A stretch of 64,000 bases of DNA, from NCBI GenBank assembly GCA_963210315.1, contig OY723275.1, positions 2,108,001 through 2,172,000 of the forward strand, read 5' to 3'. The notes beneath the pieces were generated by a model. The model had not been told where the DNA came from and searched no databases. It saw nothing but the letters and a program-made list of their open reading frames with translations. A program made the translations under genes and the position numbers. This document shows, piece after piece, positions 51,255-60,233 of the stretch. The DNA is from Rhynchopus euleeides (lineage: Eukaryota > Euglenozoa > Diplonemea > Diplonemida > Diplonemidae). Position 1 is the first letter of the stretch. Each line of letters starts with the position of its first letter.

Positions 51255-52739
51255 TCTACAATAAAGCGAACGGAGAACTTTTGTTGCGGCGGGGATCACT
51301 GTTGTTCCTGCTGCGCTTTGCGAAGGCCCCTGCTCCCCTTCCCTTTGGCTACGACAGCTGTGGCCACCTAACGCAAACGTAGACTCGTCGGGGTTGGGGT
51401 CGGGAGGGGTGTGTTTCTCTGAACGAATGATATGCAGTTCTGTTGTTGTCAAAAAAATTGAATGCCGCCCTGGGGGGGGGGGGGTCGTGGATGGCATGTT
51501 GGCTGTCTTGGGGCCTCAAAGAAACGGGCAGACTTACGCAAAATATTCCTGGCTTTTTTGCAGAGAGAGGTCTATCGGTGACAACCACACCTGTCGTGTG
51601 TTGGAGAATATGCTGCGCAAAGAATGGGATAAATCGTCTGAAATGGCAGTTGGCAAGTCAGTCCGTGGTGTGTCCTTCACACCAAAAGACTGCTGTCAGC
51701 ACACGCCTCAGTCACCCCCACAGGAGACAGCCGGTGCGCCCCAAACAAATAAAGTCTGCGTGTATCCCATTGAAGTACAACGCCCTTTGTACGTCACTCA
51801 CCGGGTCGCTTCACGCGCCGGGGTGTTGTCAAAAAAAAGTATTGCAGCAGCAGCCCCCAACACACAGCCATCCCTCCCCCAGCCAAGCGATACATAGTTC
51901 CGTTCCGCAAAATCCGTTTCAACCGACCTTGCGCCTTTCGAGGCCCATCGGGTCCCACCCCCACCCCCTTCTTGGCGGTGCATTTCATTGCAGCATCGCC
52001 ACACACGCACTTCCTCCTCCCCCCCCCGCTCCAAAACGTCTCACCCACAGACACCACCCTGCCTCTCTGCCCACCCCTTTGCCGCTGCCTGTGCTCCGTA
52101 CCACAGGAACACCCCTTCCGGAGGGGGGAGGGCAGCGGGTGTCACTGCGCACGCAGCCCTGTGGCCTGGGCCTTACCGCTTATACGCTCTGTTGTCACAG
52201 CCGAGTTGTTCTGTATCTTCTCTGCTTCTTCTGAGTATTTTTCTTCCTGCTGCTTTCCGTGACAAATAAATAGTGGGTGATGCGGGGTGGTTCTGCGGGG
52301 CGGGGGGTGGTGGTGGTGGTCAAACCTAGACTCACACACATTCGGTCACACTCACAAAATTCACAGTTGTCGAAACAACACAATACGCTACGCACGCAAG
52401 TGGGTGGTTTGTTGCTCGCCCGGTGTCAGAGCAGCTCAAAACATGCCAGTGGTTTGGTGTGGAGGCATGGATCGATCTGCCACAGGCAGTGGGGAGCAAC
52501 AGTGGCGTCAAGCCGCACGAGATCAGCAGGGGTGGTGGAGGGAACCACCAGCCCAGGCATGGGTAGGGGTCGTGGTGGGATGCTGGCTGTATACTTAGCA
52601 CCTGACCCCCGTCCCGACCCAGCGGTTTGCTGCATGTGAGCGAAAGGAGCTTCAGAAGCTTTTTGACATCTGTTGTGTTGCGCTTCATGTACTGCACCCT
52701 CTCACACCTCTGACAGACACGCTGAGGGGGGCTTTAACC

Positions 52740-54911
52740 ATGCGCGTTTCTGCTGCGATTCTCGCAGCGGTGCTGCACAGCTGTGTGGCGGACCGCGGCT
52801 CGGACTGGCTTGTGGACAAGGTGAGCGACCAGGCAAAGGTGTACCTCGATGGGAGCGACATTGTCATCAGCAATGGGCTGGTCATGAGGCGGTTTGCGAC
52901 ACAGCCCGCTTTCGGGACTGTTGATGTGCGTCTGAATGCGACGACTAAAATGGGTGGCGAGCAGAGCCTGTTCCGTGCTGTCAAGCCCGAAGGGACTGTC
53001 GTGCTGGACAACGTTGCCTACTCCGTGGGGGGCCTCGAGCAGGACGACGGGTTCATTGCCTACTGCAACCGCACAGAGATGTCGCTGAAGCGCAGGGAGG
53101 GCACGTTTACCTACGTCAACCACACCATCTCGGCACCTGTGGCACCATTCCCGTGGACACCCGGCACAAGGCACAGCTCCACGCTGTACTCCTGGCCCCC
53201 TCAGGGTGTCACGCTGACTGTCAACTTCGTGGCGCCCCCGAATGCGCCGCGTGTGAACGTTGCCGTGCACTACCAGGTGGTGAACGGGCTGCCTGTGTTG
53301 CAGAAGTGGATGACCATCACGTCAGCCGGTGACACAGTGACGGTCAACAGGGCCACCGTGGAGCTGCTGGCTGTGATGCCGCGGTGGGGCATGTACTTCG
53401 AGCACGGCTCTTACATGCCTGGGTCTGACGGCGAGGGTGCGGCACAGCTGGGCAACCCCCTGCCCCTGCTGCATGCCAAGACGGATCAGGCGCACGTCGC
53501 GGAGTGCCAGTGGGTCGACGACTACCCCAACAGTGTGGACAGCGTCCCCAACTGCCCCGAGTGTGTGCACGACATGGGGGCTGTGGAGCCGCTGCTGAAC
53601 TGCTCCTACACGCTGGGCCCCGGTGCCGTGGTGTCCCCCCAAGAGACCTTCGAGTCCTTCCAGGTCCTGGCACTCATCGCCGACTCGGCAGAGCTGGAGA
53701 GGCACACGCTGTCGCGCCACCGGATGACTCAGATGCTTGCACCGCACACAACAGAGAACCCTGTGTTCTTCCACGGCACGAACAGCAGCGCTGCTGGGGT
53801 GCGTGCAGCGATCGACCAGATGGCCGAGGTTGGGTTCGAGTTGTTTATCTTCAGCTTCGGGTCGGGGTTCAACCTGGAGAGCGACGATCCGAAGTACCTT
53901 GCGGAGATCAAGTCCCTTGTGGACTACGCGAAGGCGAAGGGTATTGAGGTGGGTGGGTATGACCTGATCTGCCTTGACAGGGGCAACAGCATCAAGGCCG
54001 AGTGGCGTGCGATCGGCAACGAGGGCAACGCTTGCTTTGCCAGCGGCTTCTACGACTACCTGCACGAGCGCATCTCAAGCTTCGTCGACTCAACGGGGCT
54101 GGCCTTCCTGGAGACCGACGGGCCGTACGGCGGCGGGTCTTGCTCCTCCACGTCGCACGAGCACCACCACAACGAGGAGGATAGCGTGTACCGCCAGACA
54201 CAGCTGCAGAACACATTCTACCACGAGATGCGGGCTCAGAATGTGTACATCAACCAGCCCGACAACTACTTCTTCCAGGGCGGCAACCGCGATGCCATGG
54301 GCTACGCGGAGAAGCAGTACTCGCTGCCGAGGTGGCGGGACCTGTCCATCTCGCGCATGGGGCTGTACGACGACCTCTACAGGCACCTCCCCACGCAGGG
54401 GTGGATGTTCGTCCCCCTTGTGGACTACGAGGGCGGCGGCCCCGACGCATGGTTCCAGGAGCACGAGGAGGAGTACGAGTGGGCCCTGGCACAGTACCTG
54501 GGTGCTGGGACTGCCGCGTGCTACCGCGGGCCTGTCCCGTACACCACGGACTCGATGAAGGCGCGCCTGCAGAAGTGGATCTCGTTCTACAAGAAGCACC
54601 GTGAGACGGTGGTCCAGCCTGTGGTGCACCTGCGCCGCCCCGACATGCAGGGGTGGGACGGGTGGCTGCACGTCAACCCCTTCTCGTCGTCTGCGGAGGT
54701 CGGCCTTGCGATGCTCTTCAACCCCACGAGCGGTGCCTTGCGCCCCACCATCTCGATTAACCTCTACTACACAGGGCTCTCCACTTCGGTGCAGGTGTCG
54801 GTGAACGGCGGGCCCCCCCAGACCCTTCAGTTGGAGCGCGACTACACAGTGTCCCTCACGCTGAGCATGCCCGCGAAGAGCGTGCACTACGTGACCTTCA
54901 GCCGGGTGTAA
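52740..54911 (+). CDS. Secreted glycoside-hydrolase-like protein
   Basis: 723 residues, intronless. The signal peptide is MRVSAAILAAVLHSCVA. The N-terminal half (~20-330) is beta-rich, with several N-glycosylation sequons, as in the beta-sandwich domain of GH36-type alpha-galactosidases. The second half looks like a TIM barrel: FELFIFSFGSGFN, then KGIEVGGYDLICLDRG, LAFLETDGPYGG (candidate catalytic Asp), and QPDNYFFQGGN. A small C-terminal beta domain ends in VHYVTFSRV. Clan GH-D (GH27/36) is my best guess from the layout and the xLExD motif, but the family is not certain. It should act in the secretory pathway, in lysosomes or outside the cell. Confidence 0.7.
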   Translation: MRVSAAILAAVLHSCVADRGSDWLVDKVSDQAKVYLDGSDIVISNGLVMRRFATQPAFGTVDVRLNATTKMGGEQSLFRAVKPEGTVVLDNVAYSVGGLEQDDGFIAYCNRTEMSLKRREGTFTYVNHTISAPVAPFPWTPGTRHSSTLYSWPPQGVTLTVNFVAPPNAPRVNVAVHYQVVNGLPVLQKWMTITSAGDTVTVNRATVELLAVMPRWGMYFEHGSYMPGSDGEGAAQLGNPLPLLHAKTDQAHVAECQWVDDYPNSVDSVPNCPECVHDMGAVEPLLNCSYTLGPGAVVSPQETFESFQVLALIADSAELERHTLSRHRMTQMLAPHTTENPVFFHGTNSSAAGVRAAIDQMAEVGFELFIFSFGSGFNLESDDPKYLAEIKSLVDYAKAKGIEVGGYDLICLDRGNSIKAEWRAIGNEGNACFASGFYDYLHERISSFVDSTGLAFLETDGPYGGGSCSSTSHEHHHNEEDSVYRQTQLQNTFYHEMRAQNVYINQPDNYFFQGGNRDAMGYAEKQYSLPRWRDLSISRMGLYDDLYRHLPTQGWMFVPLVDYEGGGPDAWFQEHEEEYEWALAQYLGAGTAACYRGPVPYTTDSMKARLQKWISFYKKHRETVVQPVVHLRRPDMQGWDGWLHVNPFSSSAEVGLAMLFNPTSGALRPTISINLYYTGLSTSVQVSVNGGPPQTLQLERDYTVSLTLSMPAKSVHYVTFSRV

Positions 54912-56741
54912 CCCTCTGCAGGTGGAGTTTTCATTCAGCCAGCCGCTCTTTCTGTAAAATGACGTTTTGTTTGTGGTCGTTTGACGCCTCTGCACATGCA
55001 CATCAGTGAACCAGATCCTCAGCTTGGTGAAGGGGTTGGGGTTGGGGTGTCGAGGATGTCTGGTTGCCGTGTCTGTGGCGTGCCAATTTCTGCTCCAACA
55101 CAAGTATGCGGAAAAAAATTGTGCCAGCCAAACAAAATGTATTGAACCGGCAGGGACCCAGGTCGTTGCCGGGATGCTTTGTATTGTTGTCTCCAACGTT
55201 GTTGTGGCTGGGTGCGGGTTGCATCCTCGTCCGCCCGCCCCATCATCACCACGACCTTCCCGTGTGCAATGTACCACTTGTGACGTGCAATTGAGTAACT
55301 TGTTGTGGCGTGTTATGTGCCTGTTATGTGGCGTGGGGCGTCCTGTTCGCACCTTCCGTCCGACTTTCGCCAGGAAAGATTATTCTTCCTCAGGTGAATA
55401 CGAGTGGAAATTTTTGTGCCTTTATTGCTGCATCTTGCGACCCCGCTCCTGCCGTTCCAATAAAGCATCCGGGCAAATTTTTGCTTCAACTTCGACTTCA
55501 CGACTCAGCAGGGGGCGGGGGGGGGCAGACAGCTCCACTCCGATGCGCCCCTCGCGATTTCTCCTCGAGATGTGCTATCCCCCCCCCACCCACCCACCCC
55601 ACTCCCAAGAGAATCCGGCAACCCGTGTTCGCTTTGCCGGTTTCTTGAGAGAGGGCTGTCGTTGAAACCCCAGATCCTCTGGGTCTGCTGTTTTGAACCA
55701 ATGAATGTGCCTTCAGATTCACACCCCCCACCCCCACATCGTACTTCCTCTCTATGGGGGTCTTCGCGGGGTGGTCGTCAGTGCATTTTGGCGCATTTCC
55801 TGTTGAATTGGCTGAAAACTGACGAAAATTGACGAAGCATAACGACCAGCGAAGACCCCCTATCAATCTCCTCACTCTCGTATACTAACAATATGAATAT
55901 CCCTTTGAAAGAACGTTCGCACCCCCCCCCCCTCCCTCTCTTTCTGTCTCCGAATGGGCACAGCCCCATCTCCCCCCTGCACCCTGCTGAATCCTCTCTT
56001 TCATGATGTGGATGCCCCCGGCCTTTCACAGCGGGCCTGAAGTGACAGCAAAACGCACTCCGGTGTCCCCATCACATCCGGCGAAGAGTTGTGTGTCGCA
56101 GAAGGCCCGCGGCGTCCTCTGTTTGTGCACAGCTCGAGAATGTTCTTCCTCGGTAACCTGGAGGGATGTGCCGTTGTGTAGGGTGGCGAGCAGTGTGGCC
56201 TGCTGTGGCCTGGTCTTGGGATGCTCATGTTGGACACGAGGCTCGTTGTGTTGGCAGTGCAGTGGATCGCACCGAGTACCTGCTCCTGATGCGATTGAAA
56301 ACGATTGACAACACACACAAGAGACCTTCAGAGCGCCCAGTGCAAGCTGAGAGCAAATCACCCAGCCAGCTACTGCCTGTGAGACATCATTCGAAGGGGC
56401 AGTTAGTTTATGGGAAACGGTCATGCTCTCCGTAGGTGTGTGGCAACCGCGGTAAGCGGGTGCCGAAATACCCCGTTTTCCCCTCAGGACTTTAGAATTT
56501 GCGAGAATCCATCAAAACTCCTGCAACGAGACTGTGCTGGTTTGCCGGACGAAGAAGCGAAGAGTATGAAATCCTTCGGCCTCTCTTCGCCCCCCCCCCC
56601 CCCCACCCCCTCCCCCCAAGGCGAATCCCCGGCTCTTCTCCTTCATATATTTGCACCACAGCCGCTTCTGCACCACCCACACCTTGCCCCTGACCCTCTC
56701 CTCTGCATCGACACCACTCACAGGCGAGGGCTGGGGGGCAG
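54912..56741. other. Intergenic region, ~1.8 kb
   Basis: No supported gene. It holds C runs at about 55578, 55921 and 56590-56604 and scattered AT-richer patches. ACTCACAG at about 56725-56732 precedes the next ATG by nine bases. Confidence 0.5.
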
Positions 56742-57311
56742 ATGGCGCCGCTCTTCACAGACATCCTGCAGTCGCTGGGGACGGATAGCACTGCAGTAGA
56801 GCGGCCGCTCGGCAAGCAATGCCGGAGCACACGCAGCTGCAGGCCGCCCGTGCTTTCGGGTGATGGGAAGCGGGTGTGGAACACGACGCACCGCGCAGAC
56901 TATGTCACGCACGAGGTTCCGCCTGCCAGAAAGCAGACGCGGCGGCGTCCTTATCCGAAGCAGCCGCCTTTCTTTGTGGGGCAGAGCGTGACACATGAGG
57001 ACTTCCCTCCAAAGAAGGGCGAGCAGCGCAAGAAGATCGTGAGGCCCGACACAGTAGGGGTCGCGCGGAGTGCAGCTGACGGCGTGCCGACGTCGGAGTT
57101 CCGCGACAGCTTCCTCGAGTTTGCTGTCGAGTTCTGCACGATGCTGCCGTACCCGCCGTCGCACTTCGTCCCCCCCGGCAAGAAGGGGCCTCGGCGCCGT
57201 AAAGCTTCTGATGACGTCATCAACCCCGAGCTGCGGGGGCACTCCTATTACGCAACTCCGTTGGAGATCCCGCAGCCCACCCGTTGGCAACACCCGAAGC
57301 TCCTGGGGTGA
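56742..57311 (+). CDS. Basic hypothetical protein, possibly axonemal
   Basis: 189 residues from ATG 56742. It is Pro/Arg/Lys-rich with aromatic motifs at intervals: KRVWNTTHRADYVTHE (~43-58), RRPYPKQPPFFVGQSVTHEDFPP (~67-90), SYYATPLEIP near the end. Such short repeats of Tyr/Phe with charged and Pro residues are seen in microtubule-binding flagellar proteins (SAXO/STOP type and other microtubule inner proteins), but no diagnostic repeat is clear. No signal peptide or membrane span. The gene looks real from composition and its acceptor-like upstream CAG. Confidence 0.6.
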   Translation: MAPLFTDILQSLGTDSTAVERPLGKQCRSTRSCRPPVLSGDGKRVWNTTHRADYVTHEVPPARKQTRRRPYPKQPPFFVGQSVTHEDFPPKKGEQRKKIVRPDTVGVARSAADGVPTSEFRDSFLEFAVEFCTMLPYPPSHFVPPGKKGPRRRKASDDVINPELRGHSYYATPLEIPQPTRWQHPKLLG

Positions 57312-57610
57312 CAGTGTTGCTCGCGCCTGTCTTTTGCATGCGGGTGTGTTGTGTTGCATGCCATCGGAGTGGAGGCGGCAACTGTGTCTACGTGCCGCTG
57401 GATCCGCGGCTGCGCGGAGGGGTGGGGGTGGGGGGCATACGGCGTCGCTTCCGCGACGCCAGCTTCCCCTCGAGGGCTGACGCTGGGTCGGGGTGTGGCG
57501 ACTTTCGTCGCCGCCAACCACAGCGAGGCCTGGCCGATGTGAGTGCTGCTCTTGTTTGCTCTTCGTGCATCTGCGTGGCCACAGCACCACATCACATCAC
57601 TGCAGGTGCC

Positions 57611-58429
57611 ATGGTGTTTTCTCACCAGGCTGACGCTTCTGCCTTCCGCCGCCCGACGCGGCGACGGCGGTCCTCTCTGGTGCCGGTGGTGCCTGACACT
57701 GTGAAGCTTGAAGAGCTGTGCCGTGTCCCCAACGAGAGCCGCGACACTGTGCTCGGCTATGTCGAGACTGCGTCGCGGGAGGAGGTGCTCGACTGCTTTC
57801 AGTTCCTCGCCGCATGGCAGGCCACACGTGCCCTGCAGCAGCAGAGCGGGCACGACCTGCGTGTGAAGCGGAGGTCCAAGCCGCGCATCACCCCTCCCCC
57901 GCACTGCACTGACGACATCGTGATCGTGCGGCAGTGGTTCGGCAGCGAGGACCTGACCATCGAGGTGCCGTGCTGGGAGCAGAAGCTGGCTGCGTGGCGC
58001 AGCAACCCCCTGCTCAGCTACACCCGTGTGCTGGTGGAGAACGTGCTGTACCGCAACTACCGTGATCGCGACATGCTGTCCCCCACAGAGGTGATGTGGT
58101 TCCTGTCGGGTGCTTCCATGGAGTCCATGATGGAGCAGATGCTGCTGGCGGGCACTGTGCATCCCCTCATCGAGGCGAAGCGCGAGCACAAAGACCCGTG
58201 CTGGTCCGATGCCGTCATCTCTCACAGGAGTGGGATGCAAGCAGCATTGCCGTGGAGAGAGTTCTTCGCAAGCACCCCACGGCCACCAGCCAAGACCCCA
58301 CCGCCGGCACGCGTGTCGCCGTCGCCTCGCTTCGTCCCATGCCGCCCTAACAGCGCGCCGAACCGACCCACCAGCGCGCTATCCACAACGTCTTCCTATG
58401 CTCTCTCGCGCTGCGCACGCTTCCCTTGA
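57611..58429 (+). CDS. Hypothetical protein (272 aa)
   Basis: ATG 57611, six bases after a CACTGCAG acceptor-like motif. The N-terminus is basic (RRPTRRRRSS). A helical central region (~30-210) contains LGYVETASREEVLDCFQFLAAWQATRAL, VIVRQWFGSEDLTIEVPCWEQKLAAW and SYTRVLVENVLYRNYRDRDM. The last ~50 residues are Pro/Ser-rich. No membrane span. The family is not recognised; the central part has the look of a conserved helical domain. It lies 299 bases downstream of the preceding gene. Confidence 0.6.
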   Translation: MVFSHQADASAFRRPTRRRRSSLVPVVPDTVKLEELCRVPNESRDTVLGYVETASREEVLDCFQFLAAWQATRALQQQSGHDLRVKRRSKPRITPPPHCTDDIVIVRQWFGSEDLTIEVPCWEQKLAAWRSNPLLSYTRVLVENVLYRNYRDRDMLSPTEVMWFLSGASMESMMEQMLLAGTVHPLIEAKREHKDPCWSDAVISHRSGMQAALPWREFFASTPRPPAKTPPPARVSPSPRFVPCRPNSAPNRPTSALSTTSSYALSRCARFP

Positions 58430-59157
58430 CACTGCCGCACATTCCCTTTGGTGGGAGTGCGCAGCTGTGGCGCGTGTGATGTTGATCCCCTTCCGGGGGT
58501 CCCCGAACTGCTTGCCTTTCTCGGGGCCCTTCAACGTTGCTGGAAATGCGCTGTGTGCTGCACGATCGCATGTAAACTGTGGGATCGATCTCTGGGGCCA
58601 CGGGTGCACAACCTGACTGCAACGACAAAATGCCGATAACGCTCCGGTTCGATACCAGGGAACACATGTGTTCGCACCGGATCTCACTCTGCACCTGGGC
58701 CACCTAAGAAGGCTGCGTGTTAGTGATAGAGCAATGCAGCCCCTTCCCGTGCGTATCCATAGACTCGCGAGGCACGCAGGCCCATGGCAGCGTGCTCTCG
58801 CCACCTGTTTCGCCCTGATTGTGCTCGTTCACCACTCTCACCTGGTCCCCGTGCGCTGGCTCATACCCGCACAGAACACCAGAATACGCCCCTATGCATT
58901 CCCTCCCAATGGGCGGTGCACCAGGCCTTCCGGCCTGCGTTTTGCCCCCATCTGGTCACCGATCAACCGTTAATGCCGCGCCTCGCGTCCAGACCACCTG
59001 CCCACAGCTCCCACCCCACTCCCCAACCCGCCTCTTGTCCCACACCGACTGCCTCTCTTGGCCTCCAATGGCTTCTGCACTGGCATGACACGGCACAGCA
59101 GTGGTGTGAGCACCGTACAGAAGGCACGGCACAAGCCTCGACACAGAAGCAGCGGTG
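58430..59157. other. Intergenic region, possible small gene
   Basis: 728 bases. Apart from the small frame at 58734-58973, described separately, nothing is supported. Confidence 0.45.
58734..58973 (+). CDS. Possible small membrane protein (79 aa)
   Basis: ATG 58734 to TAA 58973. A basic start (LPVRIHRLARHAGPW) is followed by a hydrophobic segment ALATCFALIVLVHHSHLV (~21-38) and a Pro/Arg-rich end. The layout would suit a small mitochondrial inner-membrane subunit, but I recognise no family. Codon choice resembles the real genes. It may be chance. Confidence 0.3.
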   Translation: MQPLPVRIHRLARHAGPWQRALATCFALIVLVHHSHLVPVRWLIPAQNTRIRPYAFPPNGRCTRPSGLRFAPIWSPINR

Positions 59158-59973
59158 ATGGCGACTTTCAATGTGTCTGCGGACTACCTGAAGGGCGGCG
59201 GGTCGTGCTGCCTGATCGGGGACAAGGTGATCCCCAGCCCGCTGGGCCTCCCCAAAGAGATGAGCTGCAAGTTTGTCTACGACGTGATCCGCGTGCGTGG
59301 CGGCAAGCTGCAGTTCCTCCAGCAGCACATGGCGAGGCTTGCCAAGAGCCTCGCAGCCGTCGGCGGCGGCTCCCTCCCCCCTGGGCTGGAGGGCCTGCTG
59401 ACAGACCTGGTGGCGCAGTGCCAGCTTGGAGACCAGAATGTGAAGGTCCTGCTCTCGGAAGACGCCCGCACGTGCTTCGCCTATCCCATCGAGAGCTTCT
59501 ACCCCCCCGAGGAGTACTACACAGGCGGCGTCAAGGCTAAGGTCATCAGCTATGTGCGTGACTGCCCCAACGCGAAGGTGCTGAACATGCCGTTGAAAGA
59601 GCAGCTGAGCGCAGCGATGGCTGGCGGCATCTACGAGCTCCTCCTGCAGGGCCAGGACGGGGATATCACGGAGGGGTCCCGCAGCAACGTGTTCTGCATT
59701 GTGGGGGGTGCGCTTGTGACGGCTCCTGTCGGTGCGGTGCTGCCGGGCATCACGCGTGAGCATGTGCTTGCGCTCTGCAAGGAGCACGGGATTGTGGTGC
59801 GTGAAGAGCGTCTGACGGTGGAGCTCATGAACTCGGCTTCGGCGCTTTTCATCACATCCACGTCGAACGGCATCCTCCCCATCTGCACGCTGGGGTGGCA
59901 GGACGGCACTGAGCATGCGTATGATGTGCGTGATGCCACCCTCGTGTCGCTGATGAAATTGTTTTTCTCTTGA
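59158..59973 (+). CDS. Class IV PLP-dependent aminotransferase
   Basis: 271 residues from ATG 59158. Fold-type IV enzyme of the branched-chain aminotransferase / D-amino-acid aminotransferase / aminodeoxychorismate lyase group. The candidate PLP lysine is K140 in NAKVLNMPLKEQ. The cofactor-binding stretch DGDITEGSRSNVF (~168-180) is close to the family consensus, and LPGITREHVLAL follows at the expected distance. The C-terminal SASALFITSTSNGILPI matches the active-site wall of the family. Length is typical (270-310). The substrate cannot be decided: the usual BCAT motif differs, so a D-amino-acid or lyase-type member is possible. No targeting peptide is obvious. Confidence 0.88.
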   Translation: MATFNVSADYLKGGGSCCLIGDKVIPSPLGLPKEMSCKFVYDVIRVRGGKLQFLQQHMARLAKSLAAVGGGSLPPGLEGLLTDLVAQCQLGDQNVKVLLSEDARTCFAYPIESFYPPEEYYTGGVKAKVISYVRDCPNAKVLNMPLKEQLSAAMAGGIYELLLQGQDGDITEGSRSNVFCIVGGALVTAPVGAVLPGITREHVLALCKEHGIVVREERLTVELMNSASALFITSTSNGILPICTLGWQDGTEHAYDVRDATLVSLMKLFFS

Positions 59974-60233
59974 TGCTAGCCCTTCCAACGTTTCCTATTT
60001 GCTGTAGCCCGTGCGTTGGCCGCTCCCTTGTTGCGGCCCAGAAGGGCCGCCCTTGCTGTTGCCTTGTGGCATCGTGTGCCCCCCCTCCCGCCCTCCGTAT
60101 TTATTGCCACCCGCTGCATGTCGCTCTTCGCAGTGTTGTCTCCTCCCAACTCTTGTTGTCCTGCCTTGTACAGCACCACCGCACACAGCCACAGGGGAAA
60201 GGCTTTCAGCCTTTCGGCGTGGCGAGCGCAGCA

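Larger units (their letters stand above)
49561..52739. other. Gene-poor region, ~3.2 kb
   Basis: No gene is supported. It contains the duplicated repeat described separately (49981-50148 and 51081-51254), CT-rich runs (about 50190-50205) and several TTTGCAG or CCACAG acceptor-like motifs. Frames up to 260 codons here lack motifs and are rich in low-complexity residues. Confidence 0.45.
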
